A DNA stretch of 64,000 nt from Stratiolaelaps scimitus (lineage: Eukaryota > Arthropoda > Arachnida > Mesostigmata > Laelapidae). Positions within the stretch are counted from its first letter, which is position 1. Each line of letters opens with the position of its first letter. Position numbers and translations under genes: made by a program. Shown here piece by piece: positions 12,128 to 24,463 of the stretch. The DNA is taken from positions 25,223,501-25,287,500 of the forward strand of contig JABWDB010000002.1 of the NCBI GenBank assembly GCA_019614645.1. The letters are read 5' to 3'. Below the pieces are notes generated by a model, which saw only the letters and a program-made list of their open reading frames with translations, made no database searches and was not told where the DNA came from.

Positions 12128-13373
12128 GTACGTACGTTCTCCACAGGTCGAGAGTTATCTCCATTACCCCTGTGGCCAACGGGGGAATTTCACCGAGGCA
12201 GGTCATGCAGCTAGCGGTGACGTCGCTGTGCTCTTTCTCAGCCTGTCTGTGAGTGTGTGTGTATACCTTTGGTGGTTTATATAAAGAGAAGCCGGCGGAT
12301 GGGGAGGGGGGGGAATAAGGCGGTTGGAGGATCAAGGTAGCTGCCAAGGTGATACATTATTTGTCCCAGAGCTTCCTCTTTGCTGCTTTCGACTAACCAC
12401 GACGCAGCAAGCAACCTCCAAGCCTATCACATATATCTATACGCGACGGCCCCACTGGTTCTCCCCAGCGCCGCTCCCACTCAACAACGCTGCACTGTAA
12501 CGACAACCAAGCCGTACCAGGCCGATCTTCCCTCCCAACGCCGCCCGAAGGGCAATACAACCGCCGAACGACGACCAACCTCCGACCTCACTGACCCAAA
12601 CAACCGCGGCCAACCTCGCACGAGGACGAATATATATATCGGGGCAGTTGTATGAAATGGAATACGCTCCTCACTAGACAGGTACGAAAATATATTGCAC
12701 AGAACCCAGAATGTTAGTCCAATAATCCACTGCGTATCGACACAAGATACGCACGCAAATACCCATCACACTGTAAACGACCTTTATTCAGGTGGCTAAG
12801 CATATCCACCTCTCTCGATGCACCTCGGCGGCCACGGTGACCGGCATCAACTAACGTAGAACTGCCTCGAACTGCACACAGCTAGGCAGGCAAACAGACT
12901 TGCAACGTTTCTCCTTGTGTATAGGAGCAGTGCTGGGCTGGCAGGAGGGTTAGATCGGCCACGAAACCGCGTGAGCCACCAGGAGAGCCCTCGGGAGAAG
13001 CGGAGCTCGAATGTGGCACGATCGGACCTCAGGACGCCACGTCGGGCAACGGCGTCTCTAGCGGCGGCGGCGTCGTCGGCAGTGAGCGTTTGAGTCGAGG
13101 CCTGGGCTCTGGTCCGAGCCGCTGCCCGTTCCCGCACGACTGGCGACGGCAGGCTATTTATCATCCCGCCACTTCTACGCATATCGTATATATATATGTA
13201 TATATGTATATCGTTCATAGGTGAAGCAGCGGATGATGCCGCCGACTGTGGCCTTCGTTGTGAGCGACGCTGAACTCCAACGTGAAAGTGGATCGAACAA
13301 TATTGTTGTCGACCTGAACTTGGGTGAAAACTGTACGATTCACATAGTCCATTGAAAATGACACATATGTTAA

Positions 13374-13600
13374 ATGATATATTTTGAAACACTTCTCCTT
13401 TCTGAGTTTAGATATATATATATTTTTTTGTATAAGAATGTCGGTGTGAAAACTAAGGTGTACGAATCCGATGTTGTATCACTGCTCATATACGGATACC
13501 AAGTATGGCAACCATCACGAATGTGGAATCTAAAAATTTTAGGGAAAATTCAGCAAAGATTTTAAGTAAAGTGGAATCGAAGTCGAAAGTTTACTTGAAT
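13374..13600 (+). pseudogene. Reverse-transcriptase C-terminal fragment of a decayed non-LTR retrotransposon
   Basis: The frame near 13465-13565 reads LLIYGYQVWQPSRMWNLK, then ILGKIQQRF and a stop. This matches the layout at the end of the RT domain in many LINE elements: a hydrophobic run ending in a Tyr-Gly pair, then a V-W-x-P segment, a short basic linker, and an I-x-x-I-Q-R-R-F type helix (compare the family pattern LEYG-x-x-VWxP...LEKVQRRF). The fragment is short and interrupted by stops, and I see no YADD catalytic motif nearby, so it is a dead 3' remnant. Known: this segment of LINE ORF2 follows the polymerase core. Inferred: + orientation insertion. A chance match is possible. Confidence 0.4.
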
Positions 13601-13859
13601 GATTAAAAACGGCGAGATGTTTAATCTGATGTTTGACCTAATGGCAGTGAACTGAAGAAGAGGATTCGTACTAAGACCTAAAGATGACCCAGTTTCTAAG
13701 TAAATGCTTCACACACGCTCTCTCACTTGTATGTAATAACCATTAAAAACGACTAGGTTCACTTAAATGCTTCCTGTGTATTGGGAAAATGGTTACACCA
13801 TGAGAAGCAATCCGCCATTATAATCGAATTTATTTCTGTAGCTTCCCCCAAGCAGTTCC

Positions 13860-14235
13860 CTGTTCAAGCCGGAACAATAATAGAGCGGAAAAAATTGCCT
13901 ACATAGATGCCAACGTTACCTCTCCTCCTATGAGCTGCAGACAAATTGCCACGGAGGAAAAGGACGACCCTGTAGCCTCGCGACGAAGCACTGATGTATT
14001 ATTCAGGCGAATTATTCACAAACATTTCGTCAGGGAAGCTCTAAAATGACTTGGCCAAGCAGTGCCGCACCGGGTCTGTCGACGAAAACTGGGTTAAGTG
14101 TGCAGGGATTTCAGAGGGACAGAAATCAGCAGGTTTCTCTCGGACGCGACGATGTCTGCTTGGTCACGCAAAAGCTATCGGGGAACATCGCTGTAGTGGT
14201 GCCATAGCAATCGCTTAGCATGTTGGCTTGCTTCG
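13860..14235 (+). other. Possible transposase-like debris, unassigned
   Basis: One + frame from about 13908 reads MSCRQIATEEKDDPVA, then FRRIIHKHF and, after a stop, AVPHRVCRRKLG. The order (a helix with RQIA, a helix with RRI-x-HK, then a basic R-x-x-RRK linker) vaguely recalls the N-terminal helix-turn-helix region of Tc1-type transposases. There are in-frame stops, no DDE residues and no inverted terminal repeats that I can see. It lies close to the RT fragment and may simply be part of the same old transposon cluster. Confidence 0.15.
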
Positions 14236-14292
14236 AACTGAGCTATGTCAAAAATAAAAACAGGTATTGGGACTGATCCTGGATAAAAATCA

Positions 14293-14347
14293 CACCTGTA
14301 TTATATGTAAAATAAATCTGTTGTTTTTTGCATATAATACAGATGTG
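14293..14347 (+). ncRNA. Shorter stem-loop candidate
   Basis: cacctgtattatatg (14293-14307) pairs with catataatacagatgtg (14331-14347): 12 perfect pairs, a two-base bulge and three more pairs, with a 23-base loop. The size fits a small precursor, but the stem is short and AT-rich and lies within transposon debris. It could equally be the end palindrome of a small element. Confidence 0.2.
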
Positions 14348-14719
14348 GTATTTAACATTGTCGTCATCCGACTAGTATTGTTCTCTGGCCGTACAATGAA
14401 CAAAGCAGTATCGGTTATGATTTTGCGCCGAGTCCGATCATTTATCTCTTTTTTTTCGACATCATCTTGATAGGTGTCCCTCAAGAACGACTTTGATCGA
14501 GTACGCTTCTGCTTGTTGTACTCGACTTTGGCGGTTGGAATGCTATTTGTACAAGTTCTTGTGATATCGTCCAGTGTGGGCATATTTTTTCTATGGCCTC
14601 TCTCTCTCTCTTTCGCTCTCGCTAATAAATAGTTGTCCTTAATGTTCGCGTGTATTGCGATGGATTTGGACAAGTACCAAGTTATGCCAGAAGATCGTTT
14701 CGGGCTGGAATAGATGTAC

Positions 14720-14773
14720 GGTATAGGTAAAGCTTTATTGGTTTATTAAAGTAGCTGCAATTTCACAATGCTT
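14720..14773 (+). repeat. Diverged duplicate, copy 1
   Basis: Shares the 18-base word tttattggtttattaaag (14734-14751) and the flanks aggtaaag and tgca...aatgctt with a second copy 280 bases downstream. The order is collinear over about 54 bases, with substitutions. It suggests a local tandem duplication of roughly 280 bases, or two insertions of one small element. Confidence 0.6.
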
Positions 14774-15000
14774 ATATGTCATATAATGTCATTCTCTCAT
14801 ATAGGGCGTCAAGTTCTTTGGCCGCATCGACAACAACAAAATAAAATTAAAGAAAAATACCTTCTCCTGAAGGTTGCTCCTATCGGTGTGTGCTATAAAC
14901 AACGTGGTTTTTTTTCTATTCTATATTGTCGGTGGGTCCTATATCTGGGATGATCCAATATTGCATATCTAGAGCTACCCATATAAGCGTGGTATAAGTA

Positions 15001-15055
15001 AATAGGTAAAAGTTTTATTGGTTTATTAAAGGAATTGCAGTTTTTAAAATGCTTG
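15001..15055 (+). repeat. Diverged duplicate, copy 2
   Basis: Second copy of the segment at 14720-14773, same strand, exact 18-base core at 15014-15031. The DNA between copies is not visibly repeated further downstream. Confidence 0.6.
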
Positions 15056-17540
15056 CGCATAGTGTACGCGAATTTGCCTTGTGGTGCGATTTCACACATA
15101 ATCAATGTTATAGCTTTTTTTATCAATAGCTCAATCTTAACTATCAAGTTTTTAGAAAACGAGAGTCGCAGGTTGTTGTGAGGTCTGGACATCGAAATCT
15201 TTGAAATTTGTCAAATACGTGAATGGCTTTATTATTTCACGGATGGCACACCACACAAGACAATATCAAAATGGATTTTTAATCAAATCTCTTCAATAGT
15301 AATGGTTTGCTCGGTGCCAAATCCACATTTCGTTGATCAGATACAAACACCGTCTCACAGAACTCTGGCCTTGGTGGGAGCGCTCCAGAAATGGGTATGT
15401 CGGACTCCGAACTAGTGAGAGAGATAGAGAACAATAGAATAATTAGCCAGTTCCCATGAGCAAGAAGAATTAGCGATTATGAACAGTGTTAGGAGAACCG
15501 ATTTGAAAGGTGTACGCTTATTCCTAAATTCGATGGGAAACCACTGTCTACCATAACTTTGTCTGAGAGCATCGAGTTCAGGTGGCCTCAACCTTCCCGC
15601 TATTCAACTATGATGATACTTATTTCGGCAGTATTCATCATCAAGCCGTTTATTGTTGTGGCACTACCAAAGACTAAAATAGACACATTTGTCATAAAAA
15701 AAAGTCAAACTCAACTACTGTACGCCCTGCGCTATGGCGCAGATATAAATAAATCTAGCCAGCTATAAGTCCGAAATCCCACGGTGACTGACGTTGTCGT
15801 GATCGAATTCGAATTAATTAATTTCTACTGGAGAGCAGCCAGTGGCATTCTCGCGAACGTAAAGCCATCACCGATGCATTGGACCCCCCTGATCGAACAT
15901 CGGATACCGCACTACAGTATAGTAAAACTAGTGCCACAGGATTGGTGACACAGTGATGATTGTTAGAGACGAAAGAATACCTCAAAAAAAACAACTCATT
16001 CTTGTCTGATGAAAATTCTCGTAGAGTTTAGCAGGGGCATGGGGCTGTGCTTTGCGTGGCACCAATACCCGAAAAACATCCCCTTTAGGCCCAAGAGGAT
16101 TGTCGTGGTTACAACAGTGAGATGAGCCTGAAAGCGTCCTCTCATCAACCACGTTCACTATTAGTTCTATTCCAGAGCAAGTCGGGATGTGACCTCTATT
16201 AGCACGCCATCCTGTGAAATCGGCATGGCCCACTACCTCGCTGTATAACAACCTGACTGCTGCCTCTGAGACGCCGGTATCACCTGGTGATAAACTATTA
16301 TAGATCGTAGGAGTGTTTTAAACATTCTTTCAGAGCTTACCGCGTTGTAAGAAAATCGGCGTGGTTCGGGTGGACTTAAAGTTGGTGTCCCCTCATAGCC
16401 ATTTCTCCTTTTCTTCTGTTTCCCGCTGTATCGTTGCGGAGAGCGGGGTGGCCGGAAGAGACTTCGACGCAGGAGTCGGAGGAGGGGGAGAGGTTGAATG
16501 AGGATGGTGTAGATAAGAACCGGGCGGTCCACTTCTCTATTCATGGCCCTCAGGGTCTCCATGGCGTTCGAAAGTAACTATCGCCGAGAGGGTAGGTGTC
16601 GGTCGGAATTCTTGTATCGATTCAACTTTACCGCCACAACACCTCATCATCTCACTAAGTCTTGGCTATCTACATATGCTCTGATTACATTGACTTCAGC
16701 TCAGTTGACCGTGTCCGTAATAGCCAACAATAGCAGGTAGCATCGAATCACATGCCACCGGCTGCTCATCATTTTCGAATGTCTCTATCTGGGCAAAGAC
16801 ACCTATTGAAACCAACTAACGCGATGCAACGAGTTTCCTTCAGGCAGACGCGCCAAATTTGAATCTTTGCCAAAATCGCAATCGGGAGAAGCCACGTTCA
16901 GCTAACGTGTAGAACGGCACGTTACCGAGGTCGCGTCTTTATTACTACTAGCACCACCGGAGTATTTCCTGCTACGGAGACGCCCCCTACGATCTCATAA
17001 TATCCACAGGCGGCTTTGTTAGCCCCTTCGCGTGGTCTCTCACTCTCTATCTTAACCTTTTTCTCTTCGTATCTTCTCCTACTCAGGCATGGCTTTTTCA
17101 GCCTGGTCTTCGTCCGTGGGTCCGGGCACTCGACGTAAATTATTTATATGCCGGTCGACTCCATCCGCTCCCGCTGCCACCCGCCTTTAACGTTATAAAT
17201 AGGGCAATTATCTTGCAAATTGAGACGACGGTAAAGCGGCGGGACCCGACGTTTTCCGTTGTGAACGGACGCGACCGATTCTGGAGCGGGCCGGACACCG
17301 ATTGCCACCATCTCCACGGCCACGACCACTGACGACCTCTACTGAGTATTCACCTCAGCGTTGGCTACCACTGTAGGAAGCTATCCCGTTTTTCGGTTTA
17401 TTTTGTCGTCGTCTTTAGTTTTTGCTGCCGCTTTCATTCGTGTCCGTGAATTTTATGTTGCATTATATACTTGACTTAATGTGTCACTCATTTAACACAA
17501 TACTCTGTATACGTCGAACCCGCACCTTCAGGCTGGACAA

Positions 17541-17564
17541 TATATATATATATATATATATATA
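17541..17564 (+). repeat. (TA)n microsatellite
   Basis: Twelve perfect ta units. Confidence 0.9.
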
Positions 17565-17984
17565 ATGGTGATAGTCTAACGGGCGTCGTCACATGAGTAC
17601 TGCCGCCACCACCAAGTATGCCACTACGAATCTCAGCAGACAACTTATCTCCGTCGATGGTCCCAGTGGTCCGATATGAATGTAGCGGACTCAATACAAG
17701 CCGTATTTCGCTCGTCTCAAATTTGAGCTACCCTCGGGTGGCCACTACTGGTGGCCTCCGAACATGGCTATACTATGTATAATACAATACATTGTAGTCC
17801 AGCTAATGCCAGTCAAGAACTCGCATTGAAGCCCGCATTTGGAAACATTGGATAGTGGATTGTCCCACGCGGGGACGGACACAGGAGAGAGCGAGAGAAC
17901 GACAAAGACAAACAGTCAATGAAGCACTTCCTATTACACTGAGTATCACGATACCCTTGGATTCCGTATTAAATACTTGGCTTG

Positions 17985-18004
17985 TATATATATATATATA
18001 TATA
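17985..18004 (+). repeat. (TA)n microsatellite
   Basis: About ten ta units, 420 bases from the previous TA array. Confidence 0.9.
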
Positions 18005-19920
18005 CATACACTCTATGCTAGCTTGCCTCACTAGGTTTCTCCCACTGTGTAGCCAAAGCTATCGGCACTCGATCACTACGGCCATCACCGGTACCGTCTG
18101 CGCGATCACCACAAAAGCGCTTCTCTCTTGCGCATACAACTCTCCATTCTGGCATAGCGTATGCCGTGCTCGCGGCGCACCCGTCACTGTATGTACGCCA
18201 TAGCAGAAGTGTAGGCAGCGTACTGTTCTACTCTGGTGACGAGTCGCGTGGTCTCGTTGTTGAGTAGTCACTAACAGCGGCAGGCAGGCAAAGCCTAAAG
18301 CCGATTCCACCGTGCGAGCCAACCCTGCCTCCGATGGCGGAGTTCGCGTAAGGCGAGGACGATTAGCGACATTGCCGCTTCAAAAGCTGCTCGTGTTACC
18401 GACTCGTATTTGCCGACCACGAACAACAGCAACTGAGCTAACCGACTAAGCAACTGGCTGGCTGAGGTCAGTGAGACAGACATACAATCAAACGAAACAC
18501 TGCCGCTGCTGTAGAGGCAGCAAAATGGATGACGTCCTTGAATTATTCCCGTCCAATCAGACTTAATCAAAGATTCATCAGTTTCATCATCACCGTAATC
18601 ATCGTCATGATCAGAGACGACAACGACCACCCCAACCACCACAATAGCTACCGGCTACCGACCATCGTCGCTCTCACAAACATAATCTGATTAGTAGAAG
18701 TCCCTCGCGTACTCCGTCAAATCGTTCACGAGAAAGTGTACGAGCAGAGAGGAAGAGCAGGAATAGCCATGAGTTGGGCCACAGAACAGAGCGAGAGTCT
18801 CTACCGTTACCACAAGCACGTCACCGCTTCCCCGGCGGCAGCAGCGGCTGCTAACAAAAGACTGACGAAACGCTGAGGGTGCAGACTAACTAGCCGAGAA
18901 ATCATAAGGCAATATGTCAATGAGAATGATGGTTAATGATGCACATCCGCAATGGCTTACCGCGATACAAATATGTACGGGAGATTGAATCGTTTGAAGA
19001 TTGATCTCCTTTATGTCTGGCCGAGTACAATTGACAGTTTGCGTTTTTGTTTTATCAAATGCGATGAATTTTGACGTATTTAGTTTGTAAATATTGTAAG
19101 TGTTGGTAGTCGTTGTGAATATCTGCGAGATGTGTTTTTGAATAAGTATTCTATATTCATGCTATCCTAAGGTTTGCGCGATACTTTACAGTACTTTAGA
19201 GATGTCGTGACAAATGAATAGCTTAGCAAGTAAATTATCTGGAAAAGTAAATTTAATATATTCGACTCTTCTGGGGCACCTTGCGTTATCAATAGACGTT
19301 CCTGTACCTAATTGGTCTTCTGCCTAATCTGATTTACAAGGTACATATGACGTTTAACATTACATCAGTATGCCATAGATCTCACTAAATCAAAGCCGTG
19401 GCTTTGAACAGCTTGTCAAGACGGGTAGCACCATGTTGTCCCGCAAGACCACATGTCATATATGGGCCACCACTTATAACCGACGGGGACTGAAGGGCAA
19501 CTCTATCCGTTGTCGAGTCCCCCATGTAGAATGTAGTATATAGTAAGTAACCTGATGCCCCAACCACGATCTATGGTCTGAGCCTATGGTGTCGTAGCGT
19601 CGCCGCCAGAGAAGAAGGCCAGCGCTTGCGCGGCCAAGCCCCCCCCCGGGGGAGAGGGGGCATAATACTGTCGTGAATGTAACAGACACCACACCATTAG
19701 ACGTTGAGCTGCGGCCGCCTCCACCAACGCAACGACGACCACGAAGCAGTCACCCGCTACAGTCGAATCGCTCGACGCGGCGGGTGCTTAATTAATTCGT
19801 TCTGTGGGTGCCGTACCCCAGTAGGTTTGTTCGTTCGTTCGTTGCTTGATTGTAAGCTGAGTCCGTCAGGCGAATGCTGTTCAGTATGCGACGGCGATAG
19901 TGTGCTACTACCTGAACGAT

Positions 19921-19943
19921 GCTGCTGCTGCTGTTGCTGCCTG
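19921..19943 (+). repeat. (CTG)n triplet repeat
   Basis: Short ctg/ttg run in a GC-rich block, followed about 60 bases later by a caa run. Confidence 0.75.
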
Positions 19944-20633
19944 TGGTAGCAGGCGCTTACCTTCGTGTATTATACGACGTGTATCGGTGGGGACCGCTGC
20001 TACCGCTGCCGCAACAACAACAACACACTCACTGGTATGGATGCACAGAACACGCTCATACTACTGAGCGAGAGGAACAGCTTGTACGGGACAGCTTAAT
20101 TGTCGTATGCGGTGGTGGGTGGTAATATAGCGGCCAACGCAGTACACATGTTGCAATTTTGGGTCAACTGTTGAACTGATGCCTGCCTTAGGTAGCTTAA
20201 GTGTACTAACTGTTGTACAAGGGAATGGCCAACCATTGGGGACAAGCCTGAATCTCAATCAATGAGGGCAATTCACAATATTGTAGATAGATGTTACAAT
20301 ACAGCAATGATGCTTAGGGTTGGAATCAGTTGGAGTCCACGATTTCGTAAGTTGTCGCTGGCTCCAAAGGGTGGTAGGTAAATGTCTCGAGAACGTAAAT
20401 ATCCACCAACATATTTAGGTGTTTCGATGTGTCTATATACACTTGAACATATTGCAACATTCCCACCATCAATATCTGCTTTGCATACACATTTACATGC
20501 TGTACACACAACAGCAACAGTACATAATGGTGGTGATCTAGCACCGGCCACCCGTTCAATCTATGGCAATCGCGCCGAGCCACCCGTCAGTTGTCGACGA
20601 ATGTGAAAATGCCTGACGAAGCGGCGAACCCGT

Positions 20634-20649
20634 AGAGAGAGAGAGAGAG
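20634..20649 (+). repeat. (GA)8 microsatellite
   Basis: Eight ag/ga units. In arthropods such runs can bind GAGA-type factors; no promoter is otherwise visible here. Confidence 0.8.
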
Positions 20650-21345
20650 TCGAAGTGTGTGTGCCTAAGTGAGATACAGACAGAGAGCGAGCGACATCGA
20701 AATATTGGCCGAGGGAGGAGTTGTCGAGTCTCGCATTCATGCTGCCAAATGACTTTAGGATACAAAAATTGCTACATCGCTCCCCTATGCCATTTATTGC
20801 ACAGATACCGGCATCGTTTTCGGCGAGCTTCATCCGAGCTTCATAATTTCCCTCGATCCTGGACGCTGTATTAGTTTCATATAATCTACTCATTTAGTTC
20901 GTGATGGGTAGCTAGGGTAGTGGCATGCATTTGCTCTAAACATTAGCACATGTAGGTCGGAACTTTAACGTATAACGCTCCTGACTGGCATAATGTCGAA
21001 GAGTCCAGTTCGGAGCCGTCTGAAGCGGCTCAGAACTACGAACGCGTGGCAGCGTTATCTAGGCCATGGCTGAGGTTGTGAGGGTTTTTGATGGGCATAC
21101 TTACATAGTACTGCCTATTAGGGTAGAATTCATGAGCCACAGGGTGCATACAGCGCGTCGATTGCTACAGAGGAGAGAGCAAGGTTTAGAGGCCTGAGGA
21201 TCCTGGTAGACCGTTGCTCGATCGGTGTTGACCTAGCGGAGCTGGGAACCAGCACGAGCAACAAGTCTGTTAGCTTTGTGCCGGTGCGCAGGAAGGAGTG
21301 CATTCATTCGATCATGGGCGTTAGTTGATCCACGATCGGTAGAGA

Positions 21346-21762
21346 TTGATGGTGGAGGCCGCTCGCGATCGTTCGCCGTTCGCAAAAAAAGAAGCTATGG
21401 GCGCCATTATAAACTATGCGAGTGCTACATTTGCACGTTACCTATGGGTTTCGATAGTTGTCGTATGGGATATCGTCCCCTGTGTCAATTCTAGCCAAGG
21501 AGCTTGTAAGAGAGGGCGGTTGGGGAGTACAGCAAATATCAGCCAAGCAGTGAGCTCTCTTTGGACCATTTTCATGTTTGCAGCTAAACGAGAGAAAACT
21601 GAGTTCGAATGTTTTGAGAAGATGAAACGTATTCGCAGCATTAGTTCGTTAGTGCACCCATCATTTTCATACATTGGAACCTATTTTCGGTCGTTTAGTG
21701 AACTACGAACTTGGGAGAACGGAGCGCGATTGTGGACAACTATGGCGACTGTTGTGGCATAG
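21346..21762 (+). CDS. Unassigned 138-codon ORF
   Basis: An open frame of 138 codons in a block that is not especially GC-rich. It includes INYASATFARYLWVSIVVVW, which could be a membrane helix, and a basic FECFEKMKRIRSI stretch. No homology is recognised. A few frames of this length are expected by chance in 64 kb read in six frames, so it is at most a hypothetical. Confidence 0.12.
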   Translation: MMVEAARDRSPFAKKEAMGAIINYASATFARYLWVSIVVVWDIVPCVNSSQGACKRGRLGSTANISQAVSSLWTIFMFAAKREKTEFECFEKMKRIRSISSLVHPSFSYIGTYFRSFSELRTWENGARLWTTMATVVA

Positions 21763-23888
21763 CTAACCCGAGCTAATCAACGTAGTTTAGTTCACTGAAA
21801 CAAACAGATGGAACAATTTGTCTCATATAGGTTTCTGTTCTTGACTGTGGGTTTGGGTGGTAAGTTCACAAGAACACCTTCTCATAGATCATGAACACTA
21901 TGCTAGCGTATCGATATTTATTGTAACCTATGTACGACATAGTATCACCGTTTGGGATACAACCTCTAAAATCAAAATATAGGACAAAATGGAAGGAATT
22001 GAATATTGCATAGTGTGCGTCGAGGAACTCCATATGTATATAAGGCTCGTAATTAGTCGACTCTGCTATCGTTTCCGCAAAAGATCCTCCACAATCGAAT
22101 GCATACGACAATGTATACTATGTGTCTAAAAATTTATCTGCAGAAATATATTGTCCCAACGATATGCTATAACTTATCATATAGGAATTTCTATATTATC
22201 AAGGAATTTAATTTCTAAAATATACCATAATTTCTAGCGTAGTAAACTACAGACTAAATTTCTTCTTTCAGAGTTCTGTCATCATCGTCGTCCAATGGAT
22301 AATATTCTCATAATGAGAAATGACACATCGATGATCGCTCAAACACAAGTCAAGTTTCATCTTCTATTTTTTTTTTGGAGAGAGAGGTGGGCATACAGAT
22401 ATGTTTCGAATGGTTCTTTGAGAGATCACGGATCACCAGTAAGCGATAAGAACTCTCAACTGGGTGTTTGTGTGCCTTTGTTAAAAGCCAAATCGTATAC
22501 TATGGCCCTCGTACTAGCTCGGCAAGGTCGTCCTCAGCAAGCGCCCGCGCTAATTAGTCCATATTATTATTGCTGTTCGTAACGCAGCACCTCAGCTATT
22601 TCTTCGGTCCAGCTTCGATTCAATATCTAGCGTGAACCTCATTAAAACATTGCTATTCATTCGAAGTATCATGTGAATAAGGCCAGTCCGAACTTATTCA
22701 ATCAGAATACAATTCGCAAAGCATCTCTGGATCCTGAAGTATCTCAAGGCTACTTTGGAGATGGTTTGGTAGGCCTGAGGTGGGGGGGGGATTCTAGAAT
22801 GGGACGCCGTGGGGTCACAGCCTCCTCTTGCCGGCGTCGGGTCGAGTTTGTGTAGGTAGTCGTCGTGTGTCGTCGCTAGCGGGTGAGGCTGTCGTCTGTT
22901 CTCGTTAGCTGCGGACTACCAAGGAGCAGGCAAGCACGCGAGCGCAATAGCCCAGACCCATGGGGTAATAGCATGCGGGGGATACAATCCGAGGAGGATG
23001 GTCGCCTCGGCGTTTGCACAAATGAGTCAGGGACACGTGCAAACAGGAGGATCGTTCGTCCGCACTACGAGGAGAGTGCACGAGTCTTTGGCGACAGACC
23101 GCCAGCAGCCGCGCAGTAATAGCACCATCGATGTTGCCTAGTCTATGGTGGTGATGGCCCGGTCACACGACCTAATCTGCTCTCACCGACGGGTTGTGGC
23201 CAGCAGCAACGGGCCGGGCAGTTCTGAATTCAAGAGGGGTTTGAACCGTTGCTACAGAAGCAGTAGCGGCCGACTCCGCGAGCCTTTGGATGTTCGCCTT
23301 CGGATTGTTCGGAGGAGCGGATAGAGGATCTCCCCAAGGGTCCAACTACATGCTGCTGTTGTTGACACGCTGGTGCTATCCATCGTTTTGTCGCCTGTTC
23401 CGACAGACAGCCATTCCAATTCCGTTCTGTCCAAGTATCATTTTGTGCGATCATATCATGCAAACTCATGTGCAGTCGCGATGAGTAGTCTGTTTTTACG
23501 AGAATATAATCATCGATGTCGTGTTGTTGTAATTGTCTGCTAGAGTATGTCATTGAGAACAGCTAAAAGTGTGAATCCCTTGTCTTGGTAACGAATCAAA
23601 ACTAAGGTATCAAATATGAGAAGGATTTAATGAAACTAGCTTTCGTTTTTCAGTAATAGAGAATCACTTATTGCCAGCTAATAGTGTCAGCTCCGGTGCC
23701 TTCGCAGCAGTCGACTCCTCTTCTACCAGAATAAATGTTGCCTGAACGAGAGAATCCTCTGAGGTTCGGTTGGCCAGACGAATTCTCTATACTCCCAGCG
23801 GACGTGTGTGGACGGTATGCTGGCTACAAAAAATTACAGCCGAGACCAGCGAGGCCCTACAATAACCGCGGACTGAGGGAGGCTAAAG

Positions 23889-23906
23889 CACTCAGATCAA
23901 TCTGAG
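23889..23906 (+). repeat. Short near-perfect palindrome
   Basis: actcagat-ca-atctgagt: two perfect 8-base arms around two bases. It could be a dimeric protein-binding site or chance. Confidence 0.4.
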
Positions 23907-24310
23907 TCAGGTCTCAGGGATCGTCACCCTACAGACAGTCTGGGCCATTCCCAACAATAAACTTACTCGTCTAGCTGAAGTCGGTCATACCTGATCTTTA
24001 CAGATGGAATTTTGTAAATTTTCACGATATATTAATTCAAAAGATTCGGCTTCGAAGTCAAGTATGGGTTAACTTAACCAGACGCCTGCACCCATTCGGT
24101 TGCATAAAATAATTTTCTTTCACTAGAAGTTGTCCAGAAAAAATATTCGTGAAAATGTTTCTGCTCCACTTTCTCCCGCTTGATCTATTTAAAGTTCGCA
24201 TATAGAATAGAAACTCTCGTGTTTGCATAAAAGGGTTGGTTGACCGACCAGATCACCGACTTCTTCAGCTAGGTACCTGTTGATTCTAAACATTGAACAC
24301 TTTATTGTAG

Positions 24311-24463
24311 TTGGAGGCAATTTCTAAGGGCGCTCCGTCACATCCCAAGGGGTCTAGTAGCCAACAACGGCATATTATATTCACGTGGTTGGTATCAAAA
24401 ATGCTTCACCACTCTATTTGTTATAATACACCCCTTAACTTCGTTGTCTCCACATGCACGCGG
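24311..24463 (+). CDS. Candidate internal exon, 51 codons
   Basis: The sequence cactttattgtag forms a plausible acceptor ending at 24310, and gtaagtcgt at 24464 is a strong donor. The 153 bases between are open in phase 0 with no stop (starts LEAISKGAPSHPKGSSSQQR, ends NFVVSTCTR), although the surroundings are AT-rich and stop-rich. The middle contains a mildly hydrophobic stretch (HIIFTWLVSKML). No family is recognised and there is no partner exon nearby, so a chance pairing of sites is quite possible. Confidence 0.25.

Larger units (their letters stand above)
10441..13330. other. GC-richer block flanked by an AT-rich segment
   Basis: 10.45-11.13 and 12.0-13.3 kb are GC- and CpG-rich with open frames in several phases at once (for example minus 12847-13392), which is the signature of low stop density rather than of a gene. 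They could hold promoters or 5' UTRs. The part between is AT-rich. Confidence 0.4.
15056..24310. other. Long stretch without a supportable gene
   Basis: AT-rich and GC-richer segments alternate (GC-richer near 16.9-17.3, 18.2-18.9, 19.6-20.1 and 22.8-23.3 kb). Frames of 80-140 codons exist but lack recognisable domains. Microsatellites and one palindrome are listed separately. Confidence 0.45.

Noticed and set aside
12847..13392. 181-codon minus-strand ORF
   Set aside because: Mixes an IYIYIYIYD run from a TA microsatellite with Ala/Arg-rich GC-block translation; not a coherent protein.
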